Shown: positions 7,958 to 17,166, counted from the first letter of the stretch. The stretch: 36,975 nucleotides of DNA from Brachyspira sp. (GCF_029258575.1 NZ_JARHYI010000023.1:1-36975), one strand, 5' to 3'. Made by a program: numbers and translations. The notes: generated by a model not told the origin, from the sequence alone.

Positions 7958-9400
7958 TTATTTAGTTTCGTTATTTTCTCCATTTTCTTCTGCTTCTTCT
8001 AATAAAAGTTTTTTATCATAAGCTATTAAAAATGGAAAATACATGGCAGTTAAAATTGTCAAGTTAACTAAAACCAATATTATTGATTTCCAATCTCCAC
8101 CCGTTGCAAAATAAGCATATAAAGGTGCAGGAAATGTCCAAGGAACAACTGCAACAGTTTGTGAAACAAATCCAAGTTTAGTAGCAATATATGAAGTAAT
8201 TACACATATCATAGGTCCTGCAATATAAGGAACAATCAAATAAGGGTTTAATACTATAGGAGTTCCAAATACTATAGGTTCATTAATGTTAAATAAACAA
8301 GGAGCCAAAGATGATTTTCCTAAAACTTTCATATATTTTGAACGTGCAACAAAAGCCATTAATATAACAAGTCCAAGTGTACCTCCACCACCGCCTATCC
8401 AAATAAATGAATAATAAAATTGATTTGTTAATATATAAGGTATAGTTTCTCCATTTATATATGCCTGTGCATTAGCTTCAAAAAGCTGTAATAATATAGG
8501 CATAGTAAATGCTTCTACTATAGAACTTCCATGAATACCCAAGCTCCATAATAAACATATAAAAAATACCATTATTAAAGCACCGGGTAAACTATTTATT
8601 ATAATAGGAAGCCAGAAGAATAGTTTCTGCAATATTACATGTAAATCTATGATTCCATCAGGAAATTGATTTGGTAATAAAGCTGGTATCAAATGTAATA
8701 ATTCAAATAATGACACTATAACTAATAAAGGAATTAAAGCTTCAAAAGATCTTATTACACCTTCTGGAACTCCGTCAGGCATTTTTATAGTTAAATTTTT
8801 CTTTTTAAAGAAATTAAATACAAAACATACTACTATAACACATAAAAATCCTACAAACATTCCTTTACTTCCCATATTATCCATAGGAATTATCATACCT
8901 AAAGAATTTAATGGGTTTGAAGTAATACTTAATTTATCACCTATATTAGGCAATGAATCTAATTTTAAAAGCTCCATTAATGCTGCCTGATTTTCATTTG
9001 TTACCACAACAGTAGAAAATGACACCGATTCAAATGCTTTAGTCCAATCCAAAGTCATAAAAAACGCTATTAAAGAAATCAATATAATCGGTATTGTAGG
9101 TAATTCTAAATTTCTTGATAAATGATAAGCTGTTCCTATAATAACAAATACAGATATAATACTCATAGTAGCCTGAAAAGGCATCAATATTATCTCTCTA
9201 TTTGCTGCTATCCATTTAAAAACTCCCATAGTTTCAAACCAAGAATTCGGAACTGGAGGATAAGCTATAAGAAGGAAAAAACTTCCAACTATTGTAATAC
9301 CAATAACAGATATTACACCCTCTTTTACTGCACTAATATACCTATTATTAGATAATCTTACTACAGTATCCATCAAAAATTTTTCAACAAATTGTTTCAT
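7958..9400 (-). CDS. PTS sugar transporter EIIC, lactose/cellobiose family
   Basis: Integral membrane subunit that moves a sugar across the membrane while EIIB phosphorylates it. Typical features are the start FLMDTVVRLSNNRYISAVKEG, many hydrophobic helices, the histidine-bearing loop LLWSLGIHGSSIVEAF, WIGGGGGTLGLVIL, and the family signature FNINEPIVFGTPIVLNPYLI. Length is 480, slightly longer than CelB-type proteins. No EIIA or EIIB gene lies in this window, so the partners must be elsewhere. AAGGAT precedes the ATG. It heads a two-gene operon with the TIM-barrel protein, from a promoter at 9429-9456. The substrate (cellobiose, chitobiose or another beta-glycoside) cannot be told. Confidence 0.9.
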   Translation of the reverse strand: MKQFVEKFLMDTVVRLSNNRYISAVKEGVISVIGITIVGSFFLLIAYPPVPNSWFETMGVFKWIAANREIILMPFQATMSIISVFVIIGTAYHLSRNLELPTIPIILISLIAFFMTLDWTKAFESVSFSTVVVTNENQAALMELLKLDSLPNIGDKLSITSNPLNSLGMIIPMDNMGSKGMFVGFLCVIVVCFVFNFFKKKNLTIKMPDGVPEGVIRSFEALIPLLVIVSLFELLHLIPALLPNQFPDGIIDLHVILQKLFFWLPIIINSLPGALIMVFFICLLWSLGIHGSSIVEAFTMPILLQLFEANAQAYINGETIPYILTNQFYYSFIWIGGGGGTLGLVILMAFVARSKYMKVLGKSSLAPCLFNINEPIVFGTPIVLNPYLIVPYIAGPMICVITSYIATKLGFVSQTVAVVPWTFPAPLYAYFATGGDWKSIILVLVNLTILTAMYFPFLIAYDKKLLLEEAEENGENNETK

Positions 9401-9428
9401 AAGTATCCTTAGTTTATAGTTTCAGACA

Positions 9429-9456
9429 AGTATAAAATAGTCAATTCGTTTGTCAA
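9429..9456 (-). promoter_or_regulatory. Promoter of the PTS operon
   Basis: On the minus strand TTGACA (9456-9451) and TATACT (9434-9429) are 16 bases apart. The start would lie about 20 bases before the EIIC start codon, just enough for its AAGGAT ribosome site. Confidence 0.7.
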
Positions 9457-9463
9457 CAAAAAA

Positions 9464-9487
9464 TATTACCATAATAATCTGGTAATA
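9464..9487. promoter_or_regulatory. Palindromic operator candidate between divergent promoters
   Basis: TATTACCA (9464-9471) and TGGTAATA (9480-9487) form a perfect 8-bp inverted repeat with an 8-base centre. It sits between two facing-away -35 boxes (9451-9456 minus, 9495-9500 plus), where a dimeric regulator could control both units. No regulator gene is adjacent, so the protein is unknown. Confidence 0.55.
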
Positions 9488-9494
9488 AATATAC

Positions 9495-9524
9495 TTGACA
9501 GATTTTAATTTAAATATATATTAT
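9495..9524 (+). promoter_or_regulatory. Promoter of the FmdB-type gene
   Basis: TTGACA at 9495-9500 is followed by TATATT (9517-9522, spacing 16) or TATTAT (9519-9524, spacing 18). The start would be about 35-40 bases before the ATG. Confidence 0.6.
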
Positions 9525-9567
9525 TACACTATAATTTAATTATCAAATATAATAAAAGGAAGTAATT

Positions 9568-9825
9568 ATGCCTACTTATGAATATAAATGTGGAAACTGT
9601 GGAAATGAATTTGAAGAATTTCAATCAATAACAGCAGAATCTAAAGCAGACTGTCCTAAATGCGGAAGTGAAGCAAAAAGAATGATATCTTTAAATAGTG
9701 GCATCATTTTTAAGGGCAAAGGATTCTATGTTAATGACTATAAAGGAAAAAATAGTACCTCATCTAGCTCATCAAGTTCATCTAGTAGTAATGAATCCGC
9801 CTCTACTCCTACAAAAAGCTGCTGA
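9568..9825 (+). CDS. FmdB-family zinc ribbon protein
   Basis: Small 85-residue protein with one zinc ribbon: MPTYEYKCGNCGNEFEEFQ carries the first CxxC and DCPKCGSEAKRMIS the second. This is the FmdB family, named as a putative regulator in formamide-degrading bacteria; its actual role in most bacteria is unknown. Residues about 53-61 (GFYVNDYKG) are also family-typical. A run of 14 serines broken by few residues follows (about 64-79) and the protein ends SC, a low-complexity tail common in this family. AAGGAAG lies before the ATG. It has its own promoter and stands alone. Confidence 0.9.
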   Translation: MPTYEYKCGNCGNEFEEFQSITAESKADCPKCGSEAKRMISLNSGIIFKGKGFYVNDYKGKNSTSSSSSSSSSSNESASTPTKSC

Positions 9826-9838
9826 GGGGTTAAATAAA

Positions 9839-9855
9839 GCTTATAGTTTATAAGC
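9839..9855. other. Short hairpin after the FmdB-type gene
   Basis: GCTTATA and TATAAGC form a perfect 7-bp stem with a 3-base loop in the gap before rlmN. No T run follows on either strand, so termination is doubtful. Confidence 0.35.
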
Positions 9856-9863
9856 GACAAATA

Positions 9864-9892
9864 TTGATAACATTATATGGTATAAATATAAT
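9864..9892 (+). promoter_or_regulatory. rlmN promoter
   Basis: TTGATA (9864-9869), 17-base spacer, and a perfect TATAAT (9887-9892), about 28 bases before the rlmN start. Confidence 0.75.
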
Positions 9893-9920
9893 AAAATAAA
9901 AATTTAATTTAAGAAAGTTT

Positions 9921-10949
9921 ATGGCTAAAAAAATATCTATAATGAATGTTTCAGAAGAGGAATTATCTAAATTCTGTATAGAAAATAATTTCCCTAAATT
10001 TCATGCATCTCAAATACTGAATTGGATATATAAAAAGTATGCAATAAGTTTTGAGGAAATGAGCAATATACCAAAAAATTTAAGGACTTTATTAGATGAA
10101 TACTATTTTATACATAATTCAAAAATAGAAAATATTTCAGAAGATGAATACGGCACTCAAAAATTATTAATATCATTATATGATAGAAAAAAAGTAGAAT
10201 CTGTTATACTAAAGAAAAAAGACAGGGTAACATTCTGTTTATCATCACAAGTAGGATGTGGATACGGATGTGCTTTTTGTGCCACTGGAAGTATGGGACT
10301 TTCTAGAAATCTAACCGCTGATGAAATATTAGCTGAATTTCTACTTATGAGAGCCGTTACAAAAAAAGTCAATTCAATAGTATTTATGGGCATGGGAGAA
10401 CCTTTGGCAAATACAAAGAATCTTTTTAAAGCAATAGATACTATTAATTCATTCAAAGGTTTTAATTTAGGTATAAGACATATTACAATATCAACATCTG
10501 GAGAGGTTGCTGGAATAAAACAGTTAATTGAAAGAGATTTGGACTGCAGATTAGCTGTTTCTTTGCATTCATTAAAAAATGATATAAGAGATAAAATTAT
10601 GCCTATAAATAAAAGATATCCAATAGAAAATCTTATGGCTATACTAAAAAGATATAGTAAGAATGGAAAGAGAATGATTACATTTGAATGGGTGCTTATT
10701 AAAGATATTAATGATTCTGTTAATGATGCATACAGACTTGTAAATTTGAAAAAAGAATTCCCTTTTAAGGTTAATGTCATACCTATGAATCCTGTAGAAC
10801 ATGCTCCTCAATTGCAAAGACCTAATAAAGATATTATATTAAGATTCAAATCTATACTTAAAGACAATGGAGTCGAAGTCGTTGAGAGATTCAAACAGGG
10901 ACAGGAAATATTGGCAGGCTGTGGACAATTGGCTATTAAAAACATGTAA
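9921..10949 (+). CDS. rlmN: 23S rRNA (adenine2503-C2)-methyltransferase RlmN
   Basis: Radical SAM enzyme that methylates C2 of A2503 in 23S rRNA and, in many bacteria, A37 of certain tRNAs. The cluster motif CxxxCxxC is seen in SSQVGCGYGCAFCATGS. The SAM-binding segment is IVFMGMGEPLAN, followed by GIRHITISTSG. LAVSLHS and VNVIPMNPV are family-typical. The second catalytic cysteine is in EILAGCGQLA near the end. Length of 342 is standard. AAGAAAG precedes the ATG. I prefer RlmN over Cfr because Cfr is a resistance gene of different context, but the two share these motifs. Confidence 0.95.
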   Translation: MAKKISIMNVSEEELSKFCIENNFPKFHASQILNWIYKKYAISFEEMSNIPKNLRTLLDEYYFIHNSKIENISEDEYGTQKLLISLYDRKKVESVILKKKDRVTFCLSSQVGCGYGCAFCATGSMGLSRNLTADEILAEFLLMRAVTKKVNSIVFMGMGEPLANTKNLFKAIDTINSFKGFNLGIRHITISTSGEVAGIKQLIERDLDCRLAVSLHSLKNDIRDKIMPINKRYPIENLMAILKRYSKNGKRMITFEWVLIKDINDSVNDAYRLVNLKKEFPFKVNVIPMNPVEHAPQLQRPNKDIILRFKSILKDNGVEVVERFKQGQEILAGCGQLAIKNM

Positions 10950-11028
10950 ATTAATATAGTATTTATTATTTATTTAAATAGTTGTATAATATAAGTAATT
11001 TTTTATAATAAATAATGAAGAGTAATAT

Positions 11029-13722
11029 ATGGAAAAATTTAATAGTTCATTATTCAGCAGAAAATACGAAGGCTATAATTTAGAAAAAGAAATATGTATC
11101 ATTAATAGAGGTATAGTAGAAAATGATATATATGCCTTGGATTTTTTAAGAGAAGCCAATTATACATACAATAAAGACAGAGAATATTTTTATTCATTAT
11201 ATAAAACATTAGAAAACAGTAATAACTGTGGTATATATTTGATATTAACTTCCATTTTGCTGAAAAATGATGATGAAAAAGCTAATCTAAAAATAGCCGA
11301 TAAAAAAATATATATTTTACTTCAAAAGCTTTATGACTCTTATTATGCCAAATACAATATAGTAGAACATCTTGGAATACCTAACAGTATTACAATAATA
11401 AATAATGATATAATATACGAAGATGATAAAAGATATGAATTAATAAAAAGATTTCATGTAAAAAAATCAGCATTTGGATATTTTAGTGCAATAAAACCTT
11501 ATAAGCCTTATAATATTAAAAAAACTCCAAACAACGAAGATATAGAATTTATAAAAAAATCGATATTAAACAATTATAGATTATATTATATTTTATTATT
11601 ATCAGATTACTCTAAAAAATCTAAGAAGCTTCTTAATATAATATTAAAAATAAATAATTATAAAGCATTAATATATTTAATTTTAATTAGAAAAGAAGGA
11701 TTCAATATCACATATCAGGAAAGTTTAAATTATTTAACTAATATGGATGTAACATTATCTGATATTATAATTTCTTATATATTTTTCTATTCTTATAATG
11801 ATAGAATATCATATTATGATTCATTTGCAGTTCAGATAAAAAATAAAGAATTTAATAATTTTTTCTATTCACTAATAAAAAAGAATGTGGAATATTTTGA
11901 AAGTTTATTTTCAAACAAAAACTTTGTAAATAGAGTAACAAAAAACAGCAAAAATTTCATACCGTTTTTAAATGAATTATACAGTAAAGAAATAGATTTC
12001 GGTTCAAGTAAGATACTATGTTCTCTTTTGGATAATAAATCTCATAGTATAAGAAAAACTGCTATAAAAATAATTAATAGAAAGAAAAAAGAATCCTATG
12101 AATATTTAAAAACTTTGGAAAGTGATTTAGCAAAGGATATATTAAAAAGATGGAAAAATAAAAAAATTATCAATTTGGGTTTTAAAGATATTGATAATAT
12201 AGTTAATTTTGTTAATAAAAATTATGATAAAAAATATGAAAAAAATTTATTATGTTTAGATGAATCTTTATTGTATGGAATTATTAGTAAAGACTCTAAT
12301 CAGAATGTACCAATTATTATTATAAAATATATATATTTGGAATATTCTAAATTAAAATTTCCTTCAAAAATAAAAGATTTAGATAAAATTATTTCGTATT
12401 TTGATTTTGAATCTTTTGTAAATGTTATAAAAAATATATATGAAAGATGGATATTTGAAGGTGCTGATACAACTTATAAATTTGTAATGATACCTTATCT
12501 TGTTTATGAATCAGATCATAAAATAGATAAAGTATTGAATAATCTTAGAGATTGGTGTGAATCAGGAAGAATTTCTCTTGCTAATTATGCCATATCAGCA
12601 TTATCTTCCAATGGCAGTATTTACTCTTTAACTTTAATCGATTATATATCAAATAATTTTAAATACTATCAAATAAAAAATACATCAAAATTAGCATTCA
12701 AATCAGCAGCAAAAAAACTCAATATTTCAGAAGATACTTTGGGTGATAAAATCATACCAAATTATGGAATAGATAGAAATGGTCAAAAAGTATTAAAAGA
12801 TGATACATACTCTTTCACTCTCAATATAAATGAAAAATTGAATATTGAAAAAATATTTGATAATAATAAAAAAGAATATGTAACTAATATAGATAAATAT
12901 CATAATATAAGCAAAAAACTATTAGATGAATTTTACAGTATCAAAAATAATATGAAATCAACTTATGAATTCCAAGTTTACAGACTGCATAAAGCATTAA
13001 TGACAGGAAAAAAATGGGATATAGATGATTGGAAGAATATATTCATAGAAAATTATATTATGAATATATTATCTGATAATTTTATTTGGACTGTATATAA
13101 TAAAAATTATAAAATAATTCAGCATGTAAAATATAACAGAACATCAAAAACATTTCAAACCTTGGATAAAGAAATATACAAAATTAATAAGCAGTACAAA
13201 TTATCATTGGCAAGCCCAATAGAAATGGAAGATGAAGAAATAGAGAAATCTAAAGAATTGATAAATTATTTGAATATTAAACAGCCATTCAATCAAATGC
13301 AAAATATTAATTTTTCTTTCAATGATAATGATATAAAAGAAAATATAATAGTAAAATATAGAAATAAAGAAATAAAAATAAAAACTTTTAAAACTTTAGC
13401 TGATTCTCTTGATATGGAATTAGATTATGAAAACTCTTATATGGTTGGATATAAAATCATAGATACCGCTATATCTATAGGAGTAAAAATTAATTTAATT
13501 GGTATAGATAATGCCATAGATGATAATGATATAATTTTATTTGGAGATATTGTATTTTACAAAATAGATAATAATGAAACATTCTCATACAAAAATATGA
13601 TAGATCCTAGAATTTCAAATATTAGATATGTTAAATATATAATGTTTAATATAGATAATTATATAAAGAAAAATACAGAAAAACCTAAAAATAGATATAA
13701 AAGGAAATCAAGTAAAAAATGA
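11029..13722 (+). CDS. DUF4132-like (MolR-type) protein
   Basis: Large protein of 897 residues with no known reaction. Residues about 640-850 look like a DUF4132 domain (also found in E. coli MolR/YehI): YEFQVYRLHKALMTGKKWDI, then LSLASPIEMEDEE near 726 and NIKQPFNQM near 750, matching the family pattern of an LAHP-type motif followed by a QPF motif. The amino-terminal 600 residues are helical and include HEAT-like stretches (NKSHSIRKTAIKIINRKKK). No signal peptide or membrane helix is evident. The protein is Lys/Asn/Ile-rich. It starts 79 bases after rlmN with AAGAG before the ATG and a TATAAT near 10985. It overlaps the next gene by 4 bases (ATGA), so the two are translationally coupled. 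The domain call rests on motif memory. Confidence 0.6.
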   Translation: MEKFNSSLFSRKYEGYNLEKEICIINRGIVENDIYALDFLREANYTYNKDREYFYSLYKTLENSNNCGIYLILTSILLKNDDEKANLKIADKKIYILLQKLYDSYYAKYNIVEHLGIPNSITIINNDIIYEDDKRYELIKRFHVKKSAFGYFSAIKPYKPYNIKKTPNNEDIEFIKKSILNNYRLYYILLLSDYSKKSKKLLNIILKINNYKALIYLILIRKEGFNITYQESLNYLTNMDVTLSDIIISYIFFYSYNDRISYYDSFAVQIKNKEFNNFFYSLIKKNVEYFESLFSNKNFVNRVTKNSKNFIPFLNELYSKEIDFGSSKILCSLLDNKSHSIRKTAIKIINRKKKESYEYLKTLESDLAKDILKRWKNKKIINLGFKDIDNIVNFVNKNYDKKYEKNLLCLDESLLYGIISKDSNQNVPIIIIKYIYLEYSKLKFPSKIKDLDKIISYFDFESFVNVIKNIYERWIFEGADTTYKFVMIPYLVYESDHKIDKVLNNLRDWCESGRISLANYAISALSSNGSIYSLTLIDYISNNFKYYQIKNTSKLAFKSAAKKLNISEDTLGDKIIPNYGIDRNGQKVLKDDTYSFTLNINEKLNIEKIFDNNKKEYVTNIDKYHNISKKLLDEFYSIKNNMKSTYEFQVYRLHKALMTGKKWDIDDWKNIFIENYIMNILSDNFIWTVYNKNYKIIQHVKYNRTSKTFQTLDKEIYKINKQYKLSLASPIEMEDEEIEKSKELINYLNIKQPFNQMQNINFSFNDNDIKENIIVKYRNKEIKIKTFKTLADSLDMELDYENSYMVGYKIIDTAISIGVKINLIGIDNAIDDNDIILFGDIVFYKIDNNETFSYKNMIDPRISNIRYVKYIMFNIDNYIKKNTEKPKNRYKRKSSKK

Positions 13723-14441
13723 AAGCTACCATAGTATTACCTACATATAATGAAAGAGATAATATAGAAAAAATGCTCAATACAATATTATCATTACCTG
13801 AATATATAGAAGTTTTGGTAGTGGATGATAATAGCCCAGACTGCACTGCGACGATAGTTGAGAAGTATTTAAATAATAATAGAGTTCATTTATTAAAAAG
13901 AGAAAAGAAAGAAGGATTGGGACCTGCATATATTGCTGGATTTAAACATTCATTTCAGTATAATCCTGATTATGTTATAGAGATGGATGCTGATTTTTCA
14001 CATGATCCTAATTTCATTATTAAATTTATTGAAAGAATGGAAAATGAAAAATTAGATTTAATAATAGGATCTAGGTACTGTGATGGAATAAGTATAGTAA
14101 ATTGGCCTTTAAAAAGGCTTTTTCTATCATATTATGGCAATAGATATGCATCAATTGTATTAGGTTCAAAAATTATGGATATTACAGGCGGATTTAAATG
14201 TTTTAGAGTATCTGTATTAAAAAAAATGAACTTTGATAATATACTTTCGGCTGGATACTCTTTTCAAATAGAGATGAATTATTCTTTTGAGAGCAATGGA
14301 TATAAAGTAGAAGAAGAACCTATAATATTTTATGAAAGAAGAAACGGACAATCAAAAATGTCTAAAAATATAATAGCAGAGGCATTATTTAGAGTTATAC
14401 GTTTAAAATTTAGAAATAAAAAGAAATACTTTAATAATTAA
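13719..14441 (+). CDS. Family 2 glycosyltransferase, polyprenol-phosphate mannosyl/glucosyltransferase type
   Basis: Cytoplasmic GT-A enzyme that probably transfers a hexose from a nucleotide sugar to a polyprenyl phosphate. It starts TIVLPTYNERDNIEKML, continues VLVVDDNSPDCTATI, has the metal-binding DxD-like EMDADFSHDP near residue 90, and LIIGSRYCDG. YYGNRYASIVLG, MDITGGFKCFRVSVL and AGYSFQIEMNY are typical of DPM1-like enzymes. The 240 residues cover only the catalytic domain; there is no membrane GtrA-like tail. It overlaps the DUF4132 gene by 4 bases. Whether the donor is GDP-mannose or UDP-glucose cannot be told. Confidence 0.88.
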   Translation: MKATIVLPTYNERDNIEKMLNTILSLPEYIEVLVVDDNSPDCTATIVEKYLNNNRVHLLKREKKEGLGPAYIAGFKHSFQYNPDYVIEMDADFSHDPNFIIKFIERMENEKLDLIIGSRYCDGISIVNWPLKRLFLSYYGNRYASIVLGSKIMDITGGFKCFRVSVLKKMNFDNILSAGYSFQIEMNYSFESNGYKVEEEPIIFYERRNGQSKMSKNIIAEALFRVIRLKFRNKKKYFNN

Positions 14442-14840
14442 AATTATTAAAATATCAAAATTATAAATAATCAAAGTAAAACGGTTAATATATAATATAG
14501 TTAATTATTTCAAATTTTTATAATATAGTTAGGATATGTATTATGAATAAGATTATTTATATTATTTTTACGCCATAGCATTAATATTATGCGATAAAAT
14601 AAAAGAAGAGAGGTTGATGCTATATAAATATAGTATCCTTATACCAGAGAAATATTATATAAAATTCCTAATATTATAAATTATTATTTGATATAAGAAA
14701 TTATAGTAATTAGATTTGATTAACCAATAGATTTTCAAGAGTAATATTAAAATGGTATGAATCGAAGCAGAAGTTATTGAAGAAACTGACCTGTTACAAA
14801 TTATATACGATTAGAAATACTTATAAATATATTAAACAGT
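14442..14840. other. Gene-less gap with possible decayed coding sequence
   Basis: Nothing recognisable fills these 399 bases. Two open stretches have coding-like composition on the plus strand but no start: one ends in YKYSILIPEKYYIKFLIL near 14675, another of about 48 codons begins near 14731 (KWYESKQKLLKKL). They lie in different frames with stops between. They may be relics of a gene after the glycosyltransferase, or chance. Confidence 0.3.
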
Positions 14841-16103
14841 TTATAATACTATATTGGCACCTATACTTCTAAATTGTTCTATGAAACTAAAAGATGATTT
14901 CTTAATAGACTCAGCATCATCTATAGAGATATTTTCATTTGAAACAATAGATGCCACAGCAAGTGCCATAGCTATTCTATGATCATTATGAGAAGTAGTA
15001 TTTCCACCTTTAAGTCTTTCAACACCATTTATAAATATCTCATCATTTCCTACCTCTATATTAGCACCTATTTTAGTGAAACTATCTTTTAAATCATTAA
15101 TTCTATCGCTTTCTTTGTATTTTAATCTTCCTGCATTATACAATCTAGTTCTTCCTTTAGCAGTACAAGCAAGTGCTGTGATAATAGGAGCCAAATCTGG
15201 TATATTTGACATATCTATATCCATAGCATTTAATTTATTAGATTTTTTTATTGTGATTGAATTATCATCATTATAATATATATTAGCACCCATAAACTTA
15301 AGAATATTTAATATTTCTTTATCACCCTGTATAGAATATTTATTTAATCCATACAATGTAACTTCCCCTCCTAAAGCTCCAGCAACAGCAAAAAAAGCAG
15401 CATGAGACCAATCCGATTCTACTTCATAATTTAGAGGGGAATATTCCTGATTTCCATATACTTCTATTACATTATTACCCTGTCTAGATATTTCTATATT
15501 TGCAGATTTAAGAGTTTTCAAAGTCATCATAACATAAGGAGTGGATTCTAACTCCCCTTCTATAATAATTTTAGAATCATTTTCCAATAACGGTAATGCA
15601 AATAAAAGTCCGCTTATGAACTGACTGCTTATATTTCCAGATACTCTAAACTCTGATGATTTTAACTTTCCTGATATATTAATAAAATCTTTGGAAATAT
15701 TAAACTCTAATCCCCGTTCTTCCCATATACTCTTATAAACATTCATAGGTCTTGAAAACAATTTCTCTGAACCTATAAAAGTACAATTTACTCCAAGTGC
15801 CGATATGATTGGAATTAAAAGTCTTAAACTAGTACCAGATTCTTTAACATCTATAGTCAATTCTTTTTTATATTCTTCTTTAGGTGATACTTTCAAATAA
15901 TCATCAATTATTTCTAAATCGGCAAAATTAGAAACAGCATTTCTTGTAACATCAATATCAACACCCACATTATCTATCCAAGGCTTTATGATACTTGATT
16001 GTTTTGCTAATGATGATGCTATTAAAGCCCTATGAGCATCACTTTTACTCATTTGAATATAAATAGATCCAAAAATATCTGAAGGTTTAATAGTTAAAGA
16101 CAT
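14841..16103 (-). CDS. aroA: 3-phosphoshikimate 1-carboxyvinyltransferase (EPSP synthase)
   Basis: Shikimate-pathway enzyme that joins PEP and shikimate 3-phosphate. Key segments are YIQMSKSDAHRALIASSLA (phosphate-binding lysine, serine and arginine; the usual PGSKS is QMSKS here), ESGTSLRLLIPI, SGNISSQFISGLLFALP, ESDWSHAAFFAVAGAL, signature YKESDRINDL, and NDHRIAMALAVA near the end. Length of 420 is usual. GGAG lies about 8 bases before the ATG. It follows ftsY by 26 bases and shares its transcript. The lack of the canonical PGSKS/GNAGT wording is seen in class II enzymes, so it is expected to be active. Confidence 0.95.
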   Translation of the reverse strand: MSLTIKPSDIFGSIYIQMSKSDAHRALIASSLAKQSSIIKPWIDNVGVDIDVTRNAVSNFADLEIIDDYLKVSPKEEYKKELTIDVKESGTSLRLLIPIISALGVNCTFIGSEKLFSRPMNVYKSIWEERGLEFNISKDFINISGKLKSSEFRVSGNISSQFISGLLFALPLLENDSKIIIEGELESTPYVMMTLKTLKSANIEISRQGNNVIEVYGNQEYSPLNYEVESDWSHAAFFAVAGALGGEVTLYGLNKYSIQGDKEILNILKFMGANIYYNDDNSITIKKSNKLNAMDIDMSNIPDLAPIITALACTAKGRTRLYNAGRLKYKESDRINDLKDSFTKIGANIEVGNDEIFINGVERLKGGNTTSHNDHRIAMALAVASIVSNENISIDDAESIKKSSFSFIEQFRSIGANIVL

Positions 16104-16129
16104 AATATAATCTCCAATGATTGCATATA

Positions 16130-17086
16130 TTACTGCAATATAGAATCTACAAAACTTTCAGCATCAAATTCCTTAAAATCATCTACTTTCTCCCCAAATC
16201 CACCATAATATATTGGAAGAGATAAATAATGAGCAATGCTTATAGCAACTCCGCCTTTAGCTGTACTATCCAATTTTGAAACTATAGCACCTTGTATATT
16301 TAAAGCATTAGTAAATACTTTAGCCTGCTCAATACCATTATGCCCAACATTAGCGTCCAATACCAATATAGGTACAAAATTAAATTCTATAAATCTTTCA
16401 GTAGCAATTTTTTTCATCTTTTCAAGCTGTCTTACTAAATTTTCCTGATTATGAAATCTACCAGCTGTATCAACTATAACAATATCAGCATCTGTTGCCT
16501 TAGCCTTATCCAAAGCAGAAAATAATACACTAGCAGGATCTCCAGCTTGCTGTCCTTTTACAATAGTTACAGAAAGTCTATTAGCCCACTCTTCTAATTG
16601 CTCTATAGCAGCAGCTCTAAATGTATCTGCCGCAGCCAATATTACTTTATGATCTTTTTTCAATATATTAGCTAATTTAGCTATGGAAGTTGTTTTACCT
16701 ACTCCATTAACTCCAACTACAAAAAGTATAGTTTTATCTTTTAACTCTATTTTTTTTGATATAAATTTAGATATTAAAATTTCTCTTAAACATTTTTTAA
16801 CTTCTGAAGGTTCTTTTATATTTTCTTTATCTACAGCTTCTCTCAACTTTGAAATAATATCTTTAGTTGTTTCAACACCAGCATCTGCGGTTATCAATAT
16901 ATTTTCTAAACTAGCAAAAAACTCATCATTAATTGATGAAGTATTAAACAATGATGATAATGAAAATTTACTTTTAGAACTTGTTAATGAGACTTTAGGT
17001 TTTTTAGATTTTTTAATTATTACCAATAATATAAAAATAACTAAAATAACAGAAGCTGCTATTATATATGATATCATAGATTGCAT
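16130..17086 (-). CDS. ftsY: Signal recognition particle receptor FtsY
   Basis: GTPase receptor that docks SRP-bound ribosomes at the membrane. The NG domain is complete: GVNGVGKTTSIAKLA (P-loop), AADTFRAAAIEQLEEW, IVDTAGRFHNQ, and SKLDSTAKGGVAIS, ending in GFGEKVDDFKEFDAESFVD. In place of the long acidic A domain, residues about 4-25 form a membrane helix (ISYIIAASVILVIFILLVII) with a lysine-rich tail, so this FtsY is probably directly anchored. The first ATG is chosen because GGAG lies 10 bases before it. The second ATG, 9 bases later, is possible. Promoter at 17132-17159; aroA follows in the same unit. Confidence 0.96.
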   Translation of the reverse strand: MQSMISYIIAASVILVIFILLVIIKKSKKPKVSLTSSKSKFSLSSLFNTSSINDEFFASLENILITADAGVETTKDIISKLREAVDKENIKEPSEVKKCLREILISKFISKKIELKDKTILFVVGVNGVGKTTSIAKLANILKKDHKVILAAADTFRAAAIEQLEEWANRLSVTIVKGQQAGDPASVLFSALDKAKATDADIVIVDTAGRFHNQENLVRQLEKMKKIATERFIEFNFVPILVLDANVGHNGIEQAKVFTNALNIQGAIVSKLDSTAKGGVAISIAHYLSLPIYYGGFGEKVDDFKEFDAESFVDSILQ

Positions 17087-17131
17087 TTATTAATTACTCC
17101 AAATAAAAAATTATTAAAAATATTATTTGAT

Positions 17132-17159
17132 ATTATATAAACTATTAAGATTTTTTCAA
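17132..17159 (-). promoter_or_regulatory. ftsY-aroA promoter
   Basis: On the minus strand TTGAAA (17159-17154), a 16-base spacer, and TATAAT (17137-17132). It lies just beyond the terminator of the decayed rubrerythrin. Confidence 0.65.
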
Positions 17160-17166
17160 GTTATAA

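Noticed and set aside
9750-9810. Serine-codon run in the FmdB gene as a phase-variable repeat
   Set aside because: The codons are mixed (TCA, TCT, AGC, AGT), so there is no pure short repeat, and such tails are common in the family.
10157-10780. A 207-codon open frame opposite rlmN
   Set aside because: It lies wholly inside rlmN on the other strand, has no ribosome site and no recognisable domain; rlmN carries all the family motifs.
16683-17093. A 136-codon open frame opposite ftsY
   Set aside because: It is a shadow of the ftsY coding strand with no ribosome site or family resemblance.
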